DNA of 64,000 nucleotides from contig WOFQ01000007.1 in NCBI GenBank assembly GCA_012184525.1, forward strand, positions 744,001 through 808,000, given 5' to 3'. The notes beneath the pieces are model-generated. The model was not told the DNA's origin. It worked only from the letters and a program-made list of their open reading frames with translations, and made no database searches. Position 1 is the first letter of the stretch. The number at the start of each line of letters is the position of its first letter. A program made the position numbers and the translations under genes. The DNA is from Xenoacremonium recifei (taxonomy: Eukaryota; Ascomycota; Sordariomycetes; Hypocreales; Nectriaceae). Shown here in pieces: positions 1 to 12,170 of the stretch.

Positions 1-803
1 CGTGGCATACGTGAAAGCTGTCGGGACTCGGGTAGTATCGTTAATGGTATCGAGGACGGAGAACATGGAGTCCAAGTCATGTGCTCGGCCACAGACGTTG
101 ATGACGGCGTTCATATGTATCGAGTTGGGTTCTAGGCGGCTGTCCTTCAAAAGGATGTTGTAGTGCTTCAACGCCTCGGCGACGGCGAGCTTCGGATGTT
201 GAGATTTGGCACAGCCGCGAAATATGATTGTGTATGTCTGCACATTGGGCAGTTGCGCACGTTTCTTCATCTAAAAGGGGCGTTAGCGGACGTTCGCAAG
301 ATCCGTATGCAAGAGCCTTTCTCCTGAGTACTTACATCATTGTACAGCTTGATCGCCGCGCGCAACTGCTGCTTCTCAAAGTTATAGTTGATCAAATAAT
401 TCCACGCCACGACAACCTGCCGGTCCTTGCTCGCCATCTGAGTAAGCAGCAACGCCTCGTCATAACGATCCCTCTTGAGCGCATTCTCGACGGCCTGCGC
501 GATCTTAAACTCGTCCTGCGCATAGCTCAACTGCTTCTTCACCGCCCGCTCAAGCTTCTCACGCTCCTTCTTCTTCGCAATCGAGGAATCGCCAGCTTGG
601 GCATCGTCGAGAAGTTCTGCCTTGACCTCCGTCTTGGCAATAGGTGATGGAGCCGAGGATGCGAATTGATGGGCTGGCCGAGGGAACGGGCGTGCGAGGA
701 GAGCCTGCTGGACGGCCATCCGGTCTAGGGCAATCCGTTGTCGCGGAAGCACCTGCATCGCCCGGCGTAAGCATGCGCTGCAGGCCAGGATACTTTCAGC
801 CAT
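1..803 (-). CDS. Mitochondrial pentatricopeptide-repeat (PPR) protein, 5' part only
   Basis: Two exons are visible (803-336 and 270-1) around an intron at 271-335 with a GTAAGT donor; the gene continues past the left edge. The start is the ATG at 803; the open frame extends upstream only through a GTG. The first about 50 residues are rich in Arg/Ala/Ser and lack acidic residues, as expected for a mitochondrial presequence. A charged Lys/Glu stretch follows, then PPR-type helical repeats: YDEALLLTQMASKDRQVVVA, then LPNVQTYTIIFRGCAKS and LEPNSIHMNAVINVCGRA in exon 2. PPR proteins bind organelle RNA; fungal members act in processing, stability or translation of mitochondrial transcripts, probably in the matrix. 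Which fungal PPR subfamily this is cannot be told from the fragment. It is divergent from the RRM gene at 1160. Confidence 0.8.
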
Positions 804-1159
804 GGCGAACTGTTTGACTGTTAGGTCTGAAGATGGATCGTCGAAATGCACCAGCCCAGGTCGACGTAAATTTTGGAGGTCCTTATCTTATCGCACGGGA
901 CGTTGCCTTAGCTCCGGGTAGCGCGCTAAGCCCGCATAGAACGTTAGCCGCGCGGATACGACCCTTACCCCTGCTCCTCAGTGGAGCCCAATTGGACGCG
1001 AACCAGCTCCCTCGGGGTCGCATCGCCTTTTCACTTTGATGCCCATCTCCAATCTCATTCTCTCCGTACCAGCATTCCCACTCGCCGTCATCCAGTACTT
1101 CTTCAATATTCGTCCTCTCTCAATCATCTCTTAATCCGGTCTTCAGTCCCGCCTCCACC
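804..1159. promoter_or_regulatory. Bidirectional promoter region between PPR and RRM genes
   Basis: This 356-bp gap separates two divergent start codons. A pyrimidine-rich stretch lies just before the plus-strand start at 1160. No gene is seen in it. Confidence 0.5.
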
Positions 1160-2236
1160 ATGGCCAAAGTCGCCACCGACTTCGAGAAAATCATCAACCA
1201 AGGTCCGCGCTACCCACCTCACCCATCCCCTCCCAATGCTAACATCTCCCCCTCCCCAGGCCGCGAGCGCAAGAAGAACGAAGCCCTCGCCGACAAGATC
1301 TTCAGCAAGAACCGCCGCCAAAGCGCCCCCTCGAAGCTGCGCGCCGCCGCCGGCCCCGGGCCCTCGCTCGCCAGCCGCGTCGGCATCAAGAAGGTACTCC
1401 TACTGACCCCCCTCGCCACGTCGTTCGCCTCTCACCCTCCACGCAGCGCAACTCGGCTATTGGTATTCGCGCCAACCCGCCTGCCGGGAATGTAGACGGA
1501 GAATGGACTCATGACCTGCACCACTCGGTCGCTGACCCGAAGCGCAATTCCCTTGCCGCCCGCATCTCCGCCCCCGGTACCAAGCAGCGCGGCGCTGCTA
1601 AACGAGCCTCGCGCCTCTCTGCCGCCCTCGACCGCATGGACACTACGAATGACGAACAGGTGAACATCGTGCGACCCGCGGCGGCGCCGTCGGCGGGGAT
1701 TTCGATCAAGGGTCTAGCCGGCCCGTTCCGGGTGATGGCACAGAACTTCGCGCCGGGGACAACTGCAGCCGATATTGAAAGTGCCATGACGCCCGTGGGC
1801 GGTGCCATGACCGAGTGCATCATCGTCAAGTCGAGCCCGATTATGATTGTTGAGATGGCGTTTGCGTCACGGGAGGGCGGCGAGCGCGTCATCGAGACCT
1901 TCAACGATAAGACCGTCAGACTCCCCGCTCCTGTCTACACCCTTCCAACTACTAACTCCTCCCCAGGCTGATGGCCGACTCATCAAGGTGTACCCCAAGG
2001 TTGGCGGATACCCCAGCCCGTCTCCCTCCACTACGACGCCGACAACGCGTGCTGCGCGACCGGCGAACGATCTTATTGTTGACGGGTCACACGGCTTCTC
2101 CGAGTCATCGTCGGCGCCCCGAACGAATGGCCACGCATCCCGCGGAGGCTCGCGACTATACAGCGATCAATTGGTCGGCCGTGGCGGCAGCCGGAGAGGA
2201 CGTGGATTCCAACGCGGCGGGCGCGGCGGGCTGTAG
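1160..2236 (+). CDS. RRM protein of the ALY/REF (Yra1/Mlo3-like) mRNA-export type
   Basis: Four exons (introns 1203-1259, 1394-1446, 1915-1966) encode about 304 residues. A basic N-terminal segment is followed by a single RRM at about residues 170-245 (FRVMAQNFAPGTTAADIE, then an RNP1-like VEMAFASREGGERVIETFN). The protein ends in an RGG-rich tail (GRGGSRRGRGFQRGGRGGL). This order, basic N-terminus, central RRM and Arg/Gly tail, is that of ALY/REF adaptors that couple splicing to nuclear mRNA export. Intron 1 is a multiple of three, so its splicing is not forced by frame, but a GCTAAC branch site supports it. Intron 3 uses a weak GTCAGA donor. The RRM is divergent, so a different nuclear RNA-binding role is possible. 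Confidence 0.75.
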
Positions 2237-3360
2237 TATAGCCCCGATTGCTACCGCCCAGCACGGCGTTACCGTAAGTAGGTATTTCTAGGTGTTCCAG
2301 AAGGGAGCCCCTGTGTTTCAACATATTGGGGAGTCTTTCACGCAAGGCCAGAGGTTGCATGGTTCGGCGTCCAGGAGTCACGGGTTTACAGTTTTCGAAT
2401 TTTGGGTTTCTGCGTTGATACAAGGCTCCGTAAAAGAATTTCGTACAGGGCAATACTCGGTGTACTACTCGTCGAAGCAGTTTCAGGTTCAGATGGGTTA
2501 GATATATCAAGCGTCGAGAATCCTACTAGTATAAGTCACCTGGTTTCCCTTCTGACATGCCTCCTACCACCTCCCGAGGACAGGCAAAGGACAATAACAA
2601 GCCCATAGAACTACACGGTTGGAGCCGAAACCCAAATTTCCCTTGCTATGCAAGCGCTCGCGTCCTCATACACCGATTCAAGACAAAGTAAAAGAATATC
2701 TACAGCCAAAAAAACTACATCAGCCTACACAGGGCCCATGTCCGCCCCTTTCCCCCCAATTCCCTTGACCCGGCCATCCTCCCCATCCATAGTACCCGGC
2801 TGGGCAGCGTGACGGACCGACGGCGAGCATCCTGATAGCCCTGTCCTCCTCTTGGTCGGCCAGTTGAAGACCTGTCCCAAGCTCTGCGGCCACCTAGCTC
2901 CGAAAACCGTGAGACTGAACAGCAAAGACATCCAGCCCTCTTTCAGGCTTCGTATGCCGCAGCAAGCCTACCATATCCCACTAGAGCGCCCTTGTCGTCG
3001 ACATGACTCTTTTCTTCGTAGCTGCGTCGGCCCCGACCATAACATATATGTATAACATGCAAAAAACCGCCCAAATGAGGTTCTCCGAAGCGCCGAATTC
3101 CCATGCTGATGCTGCTCCCACTGTCCTCTTTCAGAAGACTCCACAACTGAGCCAAATTCGACATGCCCTGGGCATGGTTTTCCAATTTCGTGGTGGGTAA
3201 TGTGGTAAGCCAGGCTCTGAGTCTTCCAGGTTGTAGTCAAGCCACGTCTTGGCTCCCTTTCGAGTTTCGACGGGGTCATCATTGCGAGGTAGCGTATTCA
3301 GTCTGGGCCAGTCTACCCAGAGACCATAAAGCGAAGTTAGGGTTCATCGTATCAATCTAC
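2237..3360. other. Convergent 3' intergenic region
   Basis: This interval lies between the stop codons of the RRM gene and yakA and should hold both 3' UTRs. Only short overlapping open frames with no recognisable domains are present, and I see no gene. Confidence 0.5.
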
Positions 3361-6298
3361 TCAATGCCAAGCATTGTTCTGGCTTCCCATAAACCCTTCC
3401 TCCAGGGTTCGTTCCTCGAGGTTGCGGATGAAGTCCCTGTTTCCGCGGGTTGGCTGTGCACGGCTTCCTCTCCGTGCTGCTCGAGCATTTGCGGCGTCCA
3501 TTCCTCCCATTCCCTCGCCAGGCGGCGGGTAATATGCAGGGCTTGGTTGTAAACGAATGGGTTGGCTGGGATCGAGATGGCTAGCAACTCGTTGGATGGC
3601 AGCGGGGATGCCGCTCTGCTGCTGCTCCATGGTCGATGCTCGTTGGCGATTTTGCCTCATGCCTCCTTGTTGGTACATGCCCGGCTGGGGCATGGAAGCA
3701 TATTGACCCTGAGGAACCTGCTGTGGCGGCTGGTTCATGGGCATTCCACCATACTGACCCGACTGAGACCCGTACGCCGAAGGCATGCTGACATGCCCTC
3801 CATGGCTCCCCCCTGGTGAGTACATCGAATTATTGCCGTACATCTGCTGTTGCACATGGCCGGACTGCGGGTACTGGCTAGGGGCCATAGACGCGTACGC
3901 GTTTTGCGTTGCAGTACTGGCTTGAGCCTGCGCTGCCTGGGCTCGCTGCTTGCTGAGCGCCTCTGCTTGCTGCTGCTGCTGAGTTCCAGGCGCCGGCGAC
4001 CTATTCAGGGAGCTGGACTTCAGGTTCATCGGCGGCACGAAGGGGCCGGTAAACTTCTGTTGGGTAATAAAGGGGTGCAGCTTGGCTTGGTGCGGGGACC
4101 ATCGCTCGAGGGGGTTAATGGTTAACAGACCACGGACAAAGTCGATGAACGCGATACGGTTGTTCATTTCTACTAGGATTAGCGAGGGGGCTTCAAGTCT
4201 AGCACCATGAGTCACGTACCTCGATCGATTTCGCTCTGCTTCATGTTCTTTCGAGGCATCGGGTAAGACTTGATAATCTCGGGAAGGGTGTTCGCCTGGA
4301 AATACTTCTTGCTGGGCTGCTCTTTGGTTGAGTGCTCCCGGGCATACTGCTCCATGCTCTTGAGAAGGTATGTTCTCCTCCCGAACTCGTCCTGGCGCTT
4401 CTCGAAGAAGTCGCCAGCCTGTTTGCCCATCTCGATCATCCAATTGGGTGGGTTGCCAAGCATTTCGACGATTCGGGAGACCTGGTTATACTCGGATGAC
4501 CCAGGGAAGAGAGGGAGACCAAGGAAGAGCTCGACGACGATACAGCCGAGCGACCACATGTCGATCGCAGACGAGTAGGGCAGGCCAAGGAGGACCTCGG
4601 GGGATCGGTAGAATCGGGACTGGATGTACGTATACACGGTCTGTCGCTCGTCGCAGGCCGAACCGAAATCGATGATCTTGATAATAGGGCTTTCAAGATT
4701 CTTAAGAAGGATGTTCTCGGGTTTTAGATCGCAGTGAATGAGACGGGCCTTGTTGAGGAGGGCCAGGCCATTGAGAAGTTGTTGGGCAAAGACACGGACC
4801 AGGGTGGTGCTCAGTCCTCGGAACTGGTTCTGCTTGATAAGCTCGTACAAATTCACACTGAGCAGCTCGAAAACGAGACAAAGATGCTGGCGATGGATGA
4901 ACGTATCCCTAAGGCGCAGCAAGTGGTGGTCGTCGTTCTTGTCGAGCTTCGTGTTGAGCTGGCGGCAAGGGTCAGCGCTGCGATGGGGGAATACGGAAAG
5001 GGTCGAATGCATACCAAATCGAGAACTGAGACCTCCATCATACTCTGGTTAAAATAGGCAGTGCGGTTCTTGATGACCTTGACGGCTACAACCTCTTGGG
5101 TCTTGAGGTTCTGACATTTGACGACCTGCCCAAAGGTTCCTTGACCAAGGACATCCAAGATCAGATATCTATTCCTGTATCGAGTGTCAATGCGAAAACA
5201 TTCGGCGCAGCGGCGAAAGCGTGGGTGGAGGCATACTTGTGACCTGCTTCCTCGGAGCCGAGGATGTCGTTGACGTATAGGATGTAATCGCTATCCTCGT
5301 TGTCGTAGCCATCGTTCTTGACACCTTTGCTAGGCTTGGTCAGGACTCGCCGGGGGTTGCGCGACGTCTCGTATTTGAAGTTGGGGTTGCAGATGCGGTA
5401 GGTCGCGGGGAGTTGAACGGTCAGAGCTTGAAGCGGCTGGAGGGAGAGGCAAGTAAGCTTCACGTCACGACAGAAATAGCTCGCGATCACTTACGCTGAT
5501 GAAGCCGCCCTCGGGGTTGGCGCGTCGAAACGGCGGCTGCGAATTGACCTTGGGCTGCAGGTCGGCCGGGGATCGCAGCTTCTTGAACTCGGGCACAGGG
5601 CCGCGCGGAATATTCATCGAGGGGACTGGGCGCCGCGGCGACTTGGGATCGAGGTTATAGATTCCGTCGAGCGTGGAGACGGCGGACGAGGGGTAACTAT
5701 CGTGAGCGGACGGGGCGTAGGGGTTAATGGGCGGCAGCTGACTCTGCTGGCTCTGCTGGCGGCCCGGGTAATACGAAGACTGCGAATAATCGGACTGGCG
5801 GCTGGGAGACTGGCGCTGGTTCCCGGGGGGACTGGCGAACTGAGGTCCTGAGGTGGACTTTGGGGCGTAGGGCGAGGTGGGGGAGAGCGTCTCCATGGGG
5901 GAGTATCGCTGGGCGGCGGCCGAGGACTCTCGAGGCGAGTGCAGGGTCGCTGGTTGGGCGCCGCTCAGGTGCGACTGCTGGTTGTGAGGCCTCATAGGGT
6001 ACTTGATGCCGGCGTGGGCATCGTGAGCGTCGTGCATGGGGATGTCGCCGTTCCCGTCGCGCAGATGGGAGGCGGCAATGGGCGACTGGACCAGGTTCTG
6101 GGCGGCGTGGCCGTGAGGGAGAGATGAGGTAGCGGCGGCGGCGGCGGCGGAAGCGTGGAACTGGTCGTATTTGTAGGGTTGCTGCGGCGGAGGCTGGCCG
6201 TTGTAGTCCCGGGGCATCTGAGAATTGCCGTTGTGTCGTCGCGAGGCGCTGGGAGAGACGTCAGAGTAGGACGGCGGCCACTGCTGCTGAGGATCCAT
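3361..6298 (-). CDS. yakA: YakA/Yak1, DYRK-family protein kinase
   Basis: Five exons (introns 5437-5494, 5175-5236, 4959-5014, 4170-4219) give about 903 residues. A Gln/Ser/Pro-rich disordered N-terminus (residues 1-330) precedes the kinase domain (about 338-665). Visible motifs are the glycine loop GQGTFGQVVKC, VAVKVIK with the ATP lysine, catalytic HCDLKPEN near residue 463, metal-binding DFGS, and the DYRK-specific activation-loop tyrosines in RQTVYTYIQSRFYRSPE. A Gln/Met/Tyr-rich C-terminal tail follows. Yak1 kinases antagonise PKA and TOR signalling and restrain growth under nutrient or oxidative stress; in aspergilli YakA affects development and stress tolerance. For the last intron I chose the second of two adjacent AGs because it gives the conserved EIDREMNNR junction. 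All catalytic residues are present. Confidence 0.95.
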
Positions 6299-8076
6299 CG
6301 AGGAAGGAAGAGAGAGCGAGAAACAGCTGGAGAGCCCAGATGCTTGCTGCTGCTGCTACTGCTGCTGGGGTGGGCGTGCCGAGCGCGCGAGTGGGCTCGG
6401 GGTCAGTCAGTCAGGATGGACCTGGGGCGAGCTGGTGCTGCTGCTTGTTGGAGCTGCTGGCGGCAAGCTGGTGGTGCTGTTGCGACTGTTGCAAGCGACG
6501 GGCGGCTCGCTAGTCGTGACGGGATCAAGCAGCGTTCGCGCGCTCAGTGGCCGCACAGTCCGCGGTATATGTCTTTTGTATTTCCCGCGCCGCTCTGCTC
6601 CTCGTCCTGACAAGGTTTCTGGGCGCAAAGTCTGTGTGTGGGCGGCAGAGTTGGTTGCCGCGGAGGAGAAGGTGGCAGTCGGCCGGCGCCTCTGATACTC
6701 GACGTGAATCACAGCGGCTGGTGACGAAACGGGTAGCCCAGCGAGCAAGGAGGCGCGGCAAGTCCCGCGGAGGCTATGGCTTCTGCGAAAGCGAGAGTCC
6801 TCGCAAATCTCGAGGCGACGCTGAGGAGGATTGATGATGATGGGGGGAATATCTCAAACAATGCAAGTTGTTTGTTGGACTATGGCTGGCTGTCGCGTTG
6901 AAGCGCCCGGATTGGAGCTGGTGCGGACGGGATGGGAATGGGCAGGTACGATGGGCGCAATTGGGCACCTCAGTGGAGGCCCAAGACGACCAGGGTGCGT
7001 GAGTGAGTGGGTGCGGGTGGGAATTCTTCGAGGGCCTAAGCAAGATGCGACGGAACAAAGCAGCGCCTGTGACTCGGCGCAGGGCGAGCGCGATGATGCG
7101 GTAGAGATTGGGGGAGGGAGAGGGCGATTAGAGAGGTGGAAGCAGAGAAAAATGAAAGCATTTGTGGCCCTGGTGATGACCAAAGGAAGAGGCGCGAGCT
7201 GCTTCAGAAGGTTGTCGCCCACCTCGGGCAGGCTGATCTACTCTCTAAAGAGCCGCCGCTAATTTGGCACTGGCTCAGGCACTGGGACTCTGAGACGAAC
7301 TGAGACTGACTGACGGGACACCAGACAAGCACTAAGAAGCTCGCTGATATGTGATTCGTACTAACATGACGGAGAAGATAGCCAGCTCGGCCTGTGTTGC
7401 GCATTCTGCGATGCACGGCAGTCTCCAGATAGGCTCGCATCAAGTTAAACGACCTCGGCGTCAAAGAGAGATGACATCTGAGGTTCGATACGAGCGCCAG
7501 AAAGTATATTATGGACGCCGCCTTCTGGGAGCACCCGAGTCAGGCATGTGTGGCTGGGGACATGACAGACAGCCGATCCAGGGACACACGGATAGGCCCT
7601 GAAATGGCTGATTGTTAGTAAAACTTCTTTCAAAGATAGTCCCCTGTTTGAAAGATGCTTGCTATTTAGCCAGACTCACATTGATGCTTTATTATTACCT
7701 CATGATCCTCTGGCGTTCCGTGGCGGATGGCTTGTTACCTCTGCGATGGGCTTACATACAGGGGTCGTCGCTGAGGGTCCAGCCCGCCAAAGCAACCTCC
7801 CCCTCCATATGGACATCCCTCCATCCCTCCATCCAACATCATCATCCTCTCTCCACCACGCAGCTAGAGCCTGGAGCTAGGCCCCTGGCAACTGTCGAAT
7901 CTGGTCCGGCGTTTCTGCGAACATCTGCCCAACGATGCTGCCCCAAGCCATGTCTTGCTCTGCAACCTCCCTAACAAAACGCTGCCGTGCTCCGTTTTGC
8001 CTCCGCTAACACCCAAAATCATCAGGTCACCTCCTCGTTCTTCCACTCAGCAACACAACACAAACTCCTAGGGTCT

Positions 8077-8113
8077 GTGCCGTGCCGTGCCATGCCATGC
8101 CATGCCGTGCCAT
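8077..8113. repeat. Pentamer tandem repeat (GTGCC/ATGCC)
   Basis: About seven consecutive copies of TGCCR are readable directly. It lies in non-coding DNA upstream of yakA. Confidence 0.85.
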
Positions 8114-8825
8114 CTCGCCTCCCCCGCAAATCCAGCGAATCCCGTCTCGCCCAGGCCCCAGACCATCCGTCGCCCAGCTTCGACGTACGTGGCTTGCTGA
8201 CTCTTGTTTTGGGGCACAGTTGAGGCCAAACCGCCACGATACGATACCGTCAAAGCCCAGGGTTATCGCATGAATGAAACACGCACGTCACGGACATCCC
8301 ACTTACTGCCAGCAAAGACGAAAAGGAAATGGTCCCTCCTCGCCGCCTATCCTGTCCGTCTCCACCACTGGCTCAAAGCAGGATTCATTCCTTGGCCACG
8401 ACGTCAGTGCAGCAGCTATCTCTTTTCCACAACGCCGCCGGGAAAAAGATTTTGACGTCTAGCCATGCGTACTTTCGGGGGGCCCGTCGATCATGCTTTC
8501 CAGGGTCCATTTAGATCAACCATATGCTCTGCCTATTTAGACATATCGGCGAGGCTAGTAGTATTAGATATTGCCACAAAGCCTACGGACTACTCGACTG
8601 CGATGCTCTGCACCCAGAAAGCATCACACATATTCACAATCGTCACTAGCCGTATGTCCATCCAGTACGAAGCTCTGTATATCCACACACGTCCATTCCA
8701 AGTACGGAGTTCGGCATATAATGTCTTCTGCTGATACACGTAATCCTTATTCAACTTGACGTTTCCCCCCACTCCCCTCATGCCTCTCCCGCTGATGCAA
8801 TTAATACCTGCAATTTTGTTTCACG

Positions 8826-8854
8826 GATTCATCATCGTCGTCGTCGTCGTCATC
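8826..8854. repeat. TCG trinucleotide microsatellite
   Basis: A short run of TCG and TCA triplets is visible in non-coding sequence. It is a simple repeat with no associated gene. Confidence 0.8.
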
Positions 8855-9517
8855 GTGCTTGTCCTTTGCCCTGCCACTGGAAACCAGTTCCTCGCTTCGT
8901 TCTTCAAGTCCGCAATATTCGCGTAGGCGCCGCTACACACGCAATTGGCTCCAGACAACGCTTCGTTGTGTGCCCTTCAAACCACAAGACATGAAACAAC
9001 GCTTCTTTTGATTCTTCGAGTAAAGAAAAGAAAATTCATAACCTCGTTAAAGGGGGACAAGTAAAGTATGGTGAGAAAACAAAACCAGCCCCTGCTCCAA
9101 ATTCTGCAAAAGACATATCCAATATGACGCTGTTGGGAGCCAGTCCAGCTTTTCTAGCAATGACACGGAAAGAGAAAATACAGCTGGATGCCTCAAGCAA
9201 AATGATATGAAGGAACAGCAGCAGTAGCAGCAGTATTTGGGGAATCACTTGGTCCGGCGGTTCATCAAACATGTAGAGCTGAGAGAAAGGAGCCAGAAAC
9301 AGACAATACGAGCAAAGAGATCCTCCTCAAAAATTCCCAAAAGGGTAAAGGAAAAAAAAGTTGAAAGAAATGGGGAGGGATGAGAAGAGAGAAAGAGAAG
9401 ACTGCAGAGAAAGTACGGATATCTCAAATGGCAAACATGCTAATGGAGCCCCAGCTATCGTCGTCGTCCTCGTCCAGCCCTCGTGGTGTTCGCGCGGCGA
9501 GCTTCGGCCCAGTCGTC

Positions 9518-11187
9518 CTACGTCTGGTATCCGCCGAACCCGTTGTTGAAGTTCTGTCCCGCCGGCGCCTGGTTCCATTGGGCGTTGGGGCCTTGCTGGC
9601 CACGTCCGTAGCCTCCCGCGCTCTGAGGACCGGCAAATCCCATGGGCGAACCGGCATAGCCTGCGGGCGATCCGGTCTGAGGGCCGCCAAAGTTGCCCTG
9701 CTGGCCGCCGTACTGCGCCGCTGCACACCGCCATCGTCAGTCAACACGTCCTAGAAACGGTGGGCTAGCTAAAGCCGCAACTCACCGCCGTACTGGGGAT
9801 AGTAGGTGGGAGTACCTGGATACCCCCCAGGCGTCTGGGCGCTCTGCGGGCTGTAGGGTTGCTGAGGATCGAAGCTCCCCTGAGGCCCCTGAGGGTTGGG
9901 CGTCGTCTTGTCCTTGCCCCACTGGTCATGAAGTCAGTAGGAGATATGGATAGAGTGTCATAGACAACATACACTGCACTTGAGAGGTCGACCGTTGACG
10001 TTGTATCCGTTCATCTGGCAGATGGCCATGGCTGCGTTCTCGTGGGTATCCATCTTAATAAAAGCAAAGCCGCGGTCCGACTGGAACCGGGACTCGACAA
10101 CGAAGCCAAAGTTCTGGAAGAGCGGGACAACATCGTTGGGGGTCGTGTAGGGAGTCAGGTTGCCAACGTAGCAAGTAGTCTGCCAAGTAGGTGTCTGGGT
10201 CAGAATCATTTCGTAACTATTGACACCATGCGCTGGGAACTGGTGGTGGCCGTAAGGAGTCGTTGGGGTCAAGCCCATGGCCTGCATGGCCTGCTGCTGA
10301 GCCATCGAGGGCTGGCCCTTCTGGTTAGCCCAGTTGCACCGGATGGCTCGTGAACCCAGCCACTCCCCATCCATGGAGCTCAGAGCCTTCTCAGCGTCCG
10401 GTCGATCCCGGAAAGCGACGAATCCGTAGCCGCGCGACCGGCCGGTCTTCATATCCCACATGACGCGAGCCTCCGACACAGATCCGAAGGCTGAGAAGGC
10501 CTGGAGCAGGACCTCATCGTTGACTTCGTTGGAAAGATCGCCGACAAAGATGTGGAAGTGGTTCGAGGTGTCCTCCTTGCTGGACGTGTTGGACTGGTAG
10601 GCCCAGTTGACGCGGATCTCCTACATGGTCGTATTAGTATCAAGTTCGGCAACAACAACATCTCCGTGGCGCATGTACCGATTGGTGAACTCGTCGGCCG
10701 TTGAGGGTCTGCATAGCTCGCTCGGCCGCACCGGGGTCATCGTACTCGACGAATCCGTAGTTGTAACCCTTGGCCTGCGACGCTGTATTAGCCTCCAGTC
10801 AAAGATGCAACCCAGTCCAGTGATCCTCACATTCTTGTCGGGGATTATCTTGACATTCTGGACGTGACCGGTTGTCTCAAAGATCTGTCGCAGAACATCC
10901 TCCGTCACCCGCTGGTCCAACCCGCCGACATACAGCGCACGCTTGTTCGGCTCGGGGGCGGCGCGACGGAAGCCTCCGGCGCTAGTAGGAGACATCATGC
11001 CGCTCTTGTCTCCGGAGAGGGGAGAGGTTATCGCGGTCGGAATCGGGTTCGTGTTCTGAGGGATATGCAGTGGCGGCGGAGGGAGGGCCTGGCCATTCTG
11101 GCCGCTCTCGAAGCCCGGCGCACCAGCATTAGGCTGAGGCGGGGGAGGAAGCTGGCCGGGGTTGGGAGGAGCGCCAGCGTCAGCCAT
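9518..11187 (-). CDS. pub1: Pub1/TIA-1-type triple-RRM RNA-binding protein
   Basis: Five exons (introns 10775-10830, 10621-10678, 9922-9972, 9721-9785) give about 479 residues. A Pro-rich N-terminus leads to RRM1 (ALYVGGLDQRVTEDVLRQIF, about residues 83-155), RRM2 (FHIFVGDLSNEVNDEVLLQA, RNP1 RGYGFVAFRD) and RRM3 (TTCYVGNLTPYTTPNDVVPL, RNP1 RGFAFIKM). The protein ends in a Gln/Gly/Tyr-rich prion-like tail. This is the architecture of Pub1 and TIA-1, U-rich RNA-binding proteins that control mRNA stability and translation and enter stress granules. The two introns near RRM1 interrupt the domain; splicing restores RNP1 KGYNYGFVEYD. The last two introns fall in or next to the low-complexity tail, so the exact tail ends are slightly less certain than the RRM core. 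Confidence 0.92.
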
Positions 11188-11827
11188 GGTGATAAGTCTG
11201 CTAGAAAGAATAATCTGAACCAGGTCAGCAACCAGAGTCAGCTAGAGAGGAACAGACGAGAAAGCTTCGACGTTGGGCGGTTCTTGAAGTTGCCAGCCGG
11301 CCACGGTGGAGCGCTGTGGGCGTGCGTTTGGTGTTGGCGTGCTGGATGGACCTCCTCCACTGGCGTGACATGACAGGGGGAGGGGGGAATTGTCAGAGCA
11401 AGGTGATCCGTACCTTTTGAATGAAATCTCAGCCGATATGGGAAAATAGCGGTATCCGAAATGGTGCGCCAAAAGACAACGGAGATTGCGGCGAAGAAAT
11501 CAAAGAATTTGGAAGAGGCGAGCTTCTCGCGCAGCGGAGCGCAATGGAGGTGAGAAAGAATTGAGGGGGAGGGGCGGATGACAGGAAAGAAACTGTCTTC
11601 CAGAGCAGCAGAGGGGAAGACAGCTGACAGGGACGTGGAACACAGCGCTATCTGCGAAGCCGGAGGGAACTGAAGCAGAGCAAAGCAGAGTCGAGCCGAG
11701 CAGAGCAACGCACGGTAGAGCAGCGCAGAGAGGAGCGTGGCGGCGAAGGAGAGTAGAGATATGGCGAGGCGGAGAAAAAGGCGGAAGAGATCAATCCAGA
11801 AACGCTGACAGAGAGGAGATGGACTAG

Positions 11828-11878
11828 ATCAGACGAGACGAGACGTGACGAGAGAGAGATGAGATGAGATGAGACGAT
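11828..11878. repeat. GACGA/GATGA pentamer repeat in pub1 leader
   Basis: Tandem GAGAC and GATGA pentamers are readable directly. On the pub1 sense strand they give CT-rich sequence upstream of the start codon. Confidence 0.75.
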
Positions 11879-12137
11879 ACGCGAAACAGCGATACGACGA
11901 GAGAGGAAACTTCCCAAGGAAAACGATACGGAAACAAAAAGGAAGACAACACAGAGAGAGAGGAAGAGCAAAAAATCCCGGACTCGCAACAGCTCTCCAG
12001 CTGGACTTCTTCTCGACGTCTCTCTGCGATGGATGGTGAATAAGAGGAACAAGTTAAGTTGGCAGGATGGAAGATGAGGGGGACCCTGCAGCTGATAACT
12101 AACAGCGCCCAGCCAGCTAGCAGTGAAATTGCCGTTA

Positions 12138-12170
12138 ATGACCACCACCACCACCACCACCACCAACACC
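12138..12170. repeat. ACC/CCA trinucleotide microsatellite
   Basis: An uninterrupted run of about ten CCA triplets is readable directly. It lies in non-coding DNA about 950 bp upstream of the pub1 start. Confidence 0.9.

Larger units (their letters stand above)
6299..9517. other. Long intergenic region upstream of yakA
   Basis: This 3.2-kb stretch should hold the yakA promoter and leader plus the 3' UTR of the Pub1-like gene. It contains a CTG/CTA-type microsatellite near 6337-6368, a TGCCR pentamer repeat near 8077-8113 and a TCG repeat near 8829-8851. Many small open frames exist on both strands, but none shows a domain or a credible splice structure. No gene is supported. Confidence 0.5.

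Noticed and set aside
1203..1259. Reading through intron 1 of the ALY-like gene as coding sequence
   Set aside because: The 57-bp stretch is in frame but Pro/Ser-rich with a GCTAAC branch site and CAG acceptor, so splicing is more likely.
6831..7262. 143-codon plus-strand open frame upstream of yakA
   Set aside because: Biased composition and no recognisable motif; an antisense frame of similar length exists, so there is no basis to prefer either.
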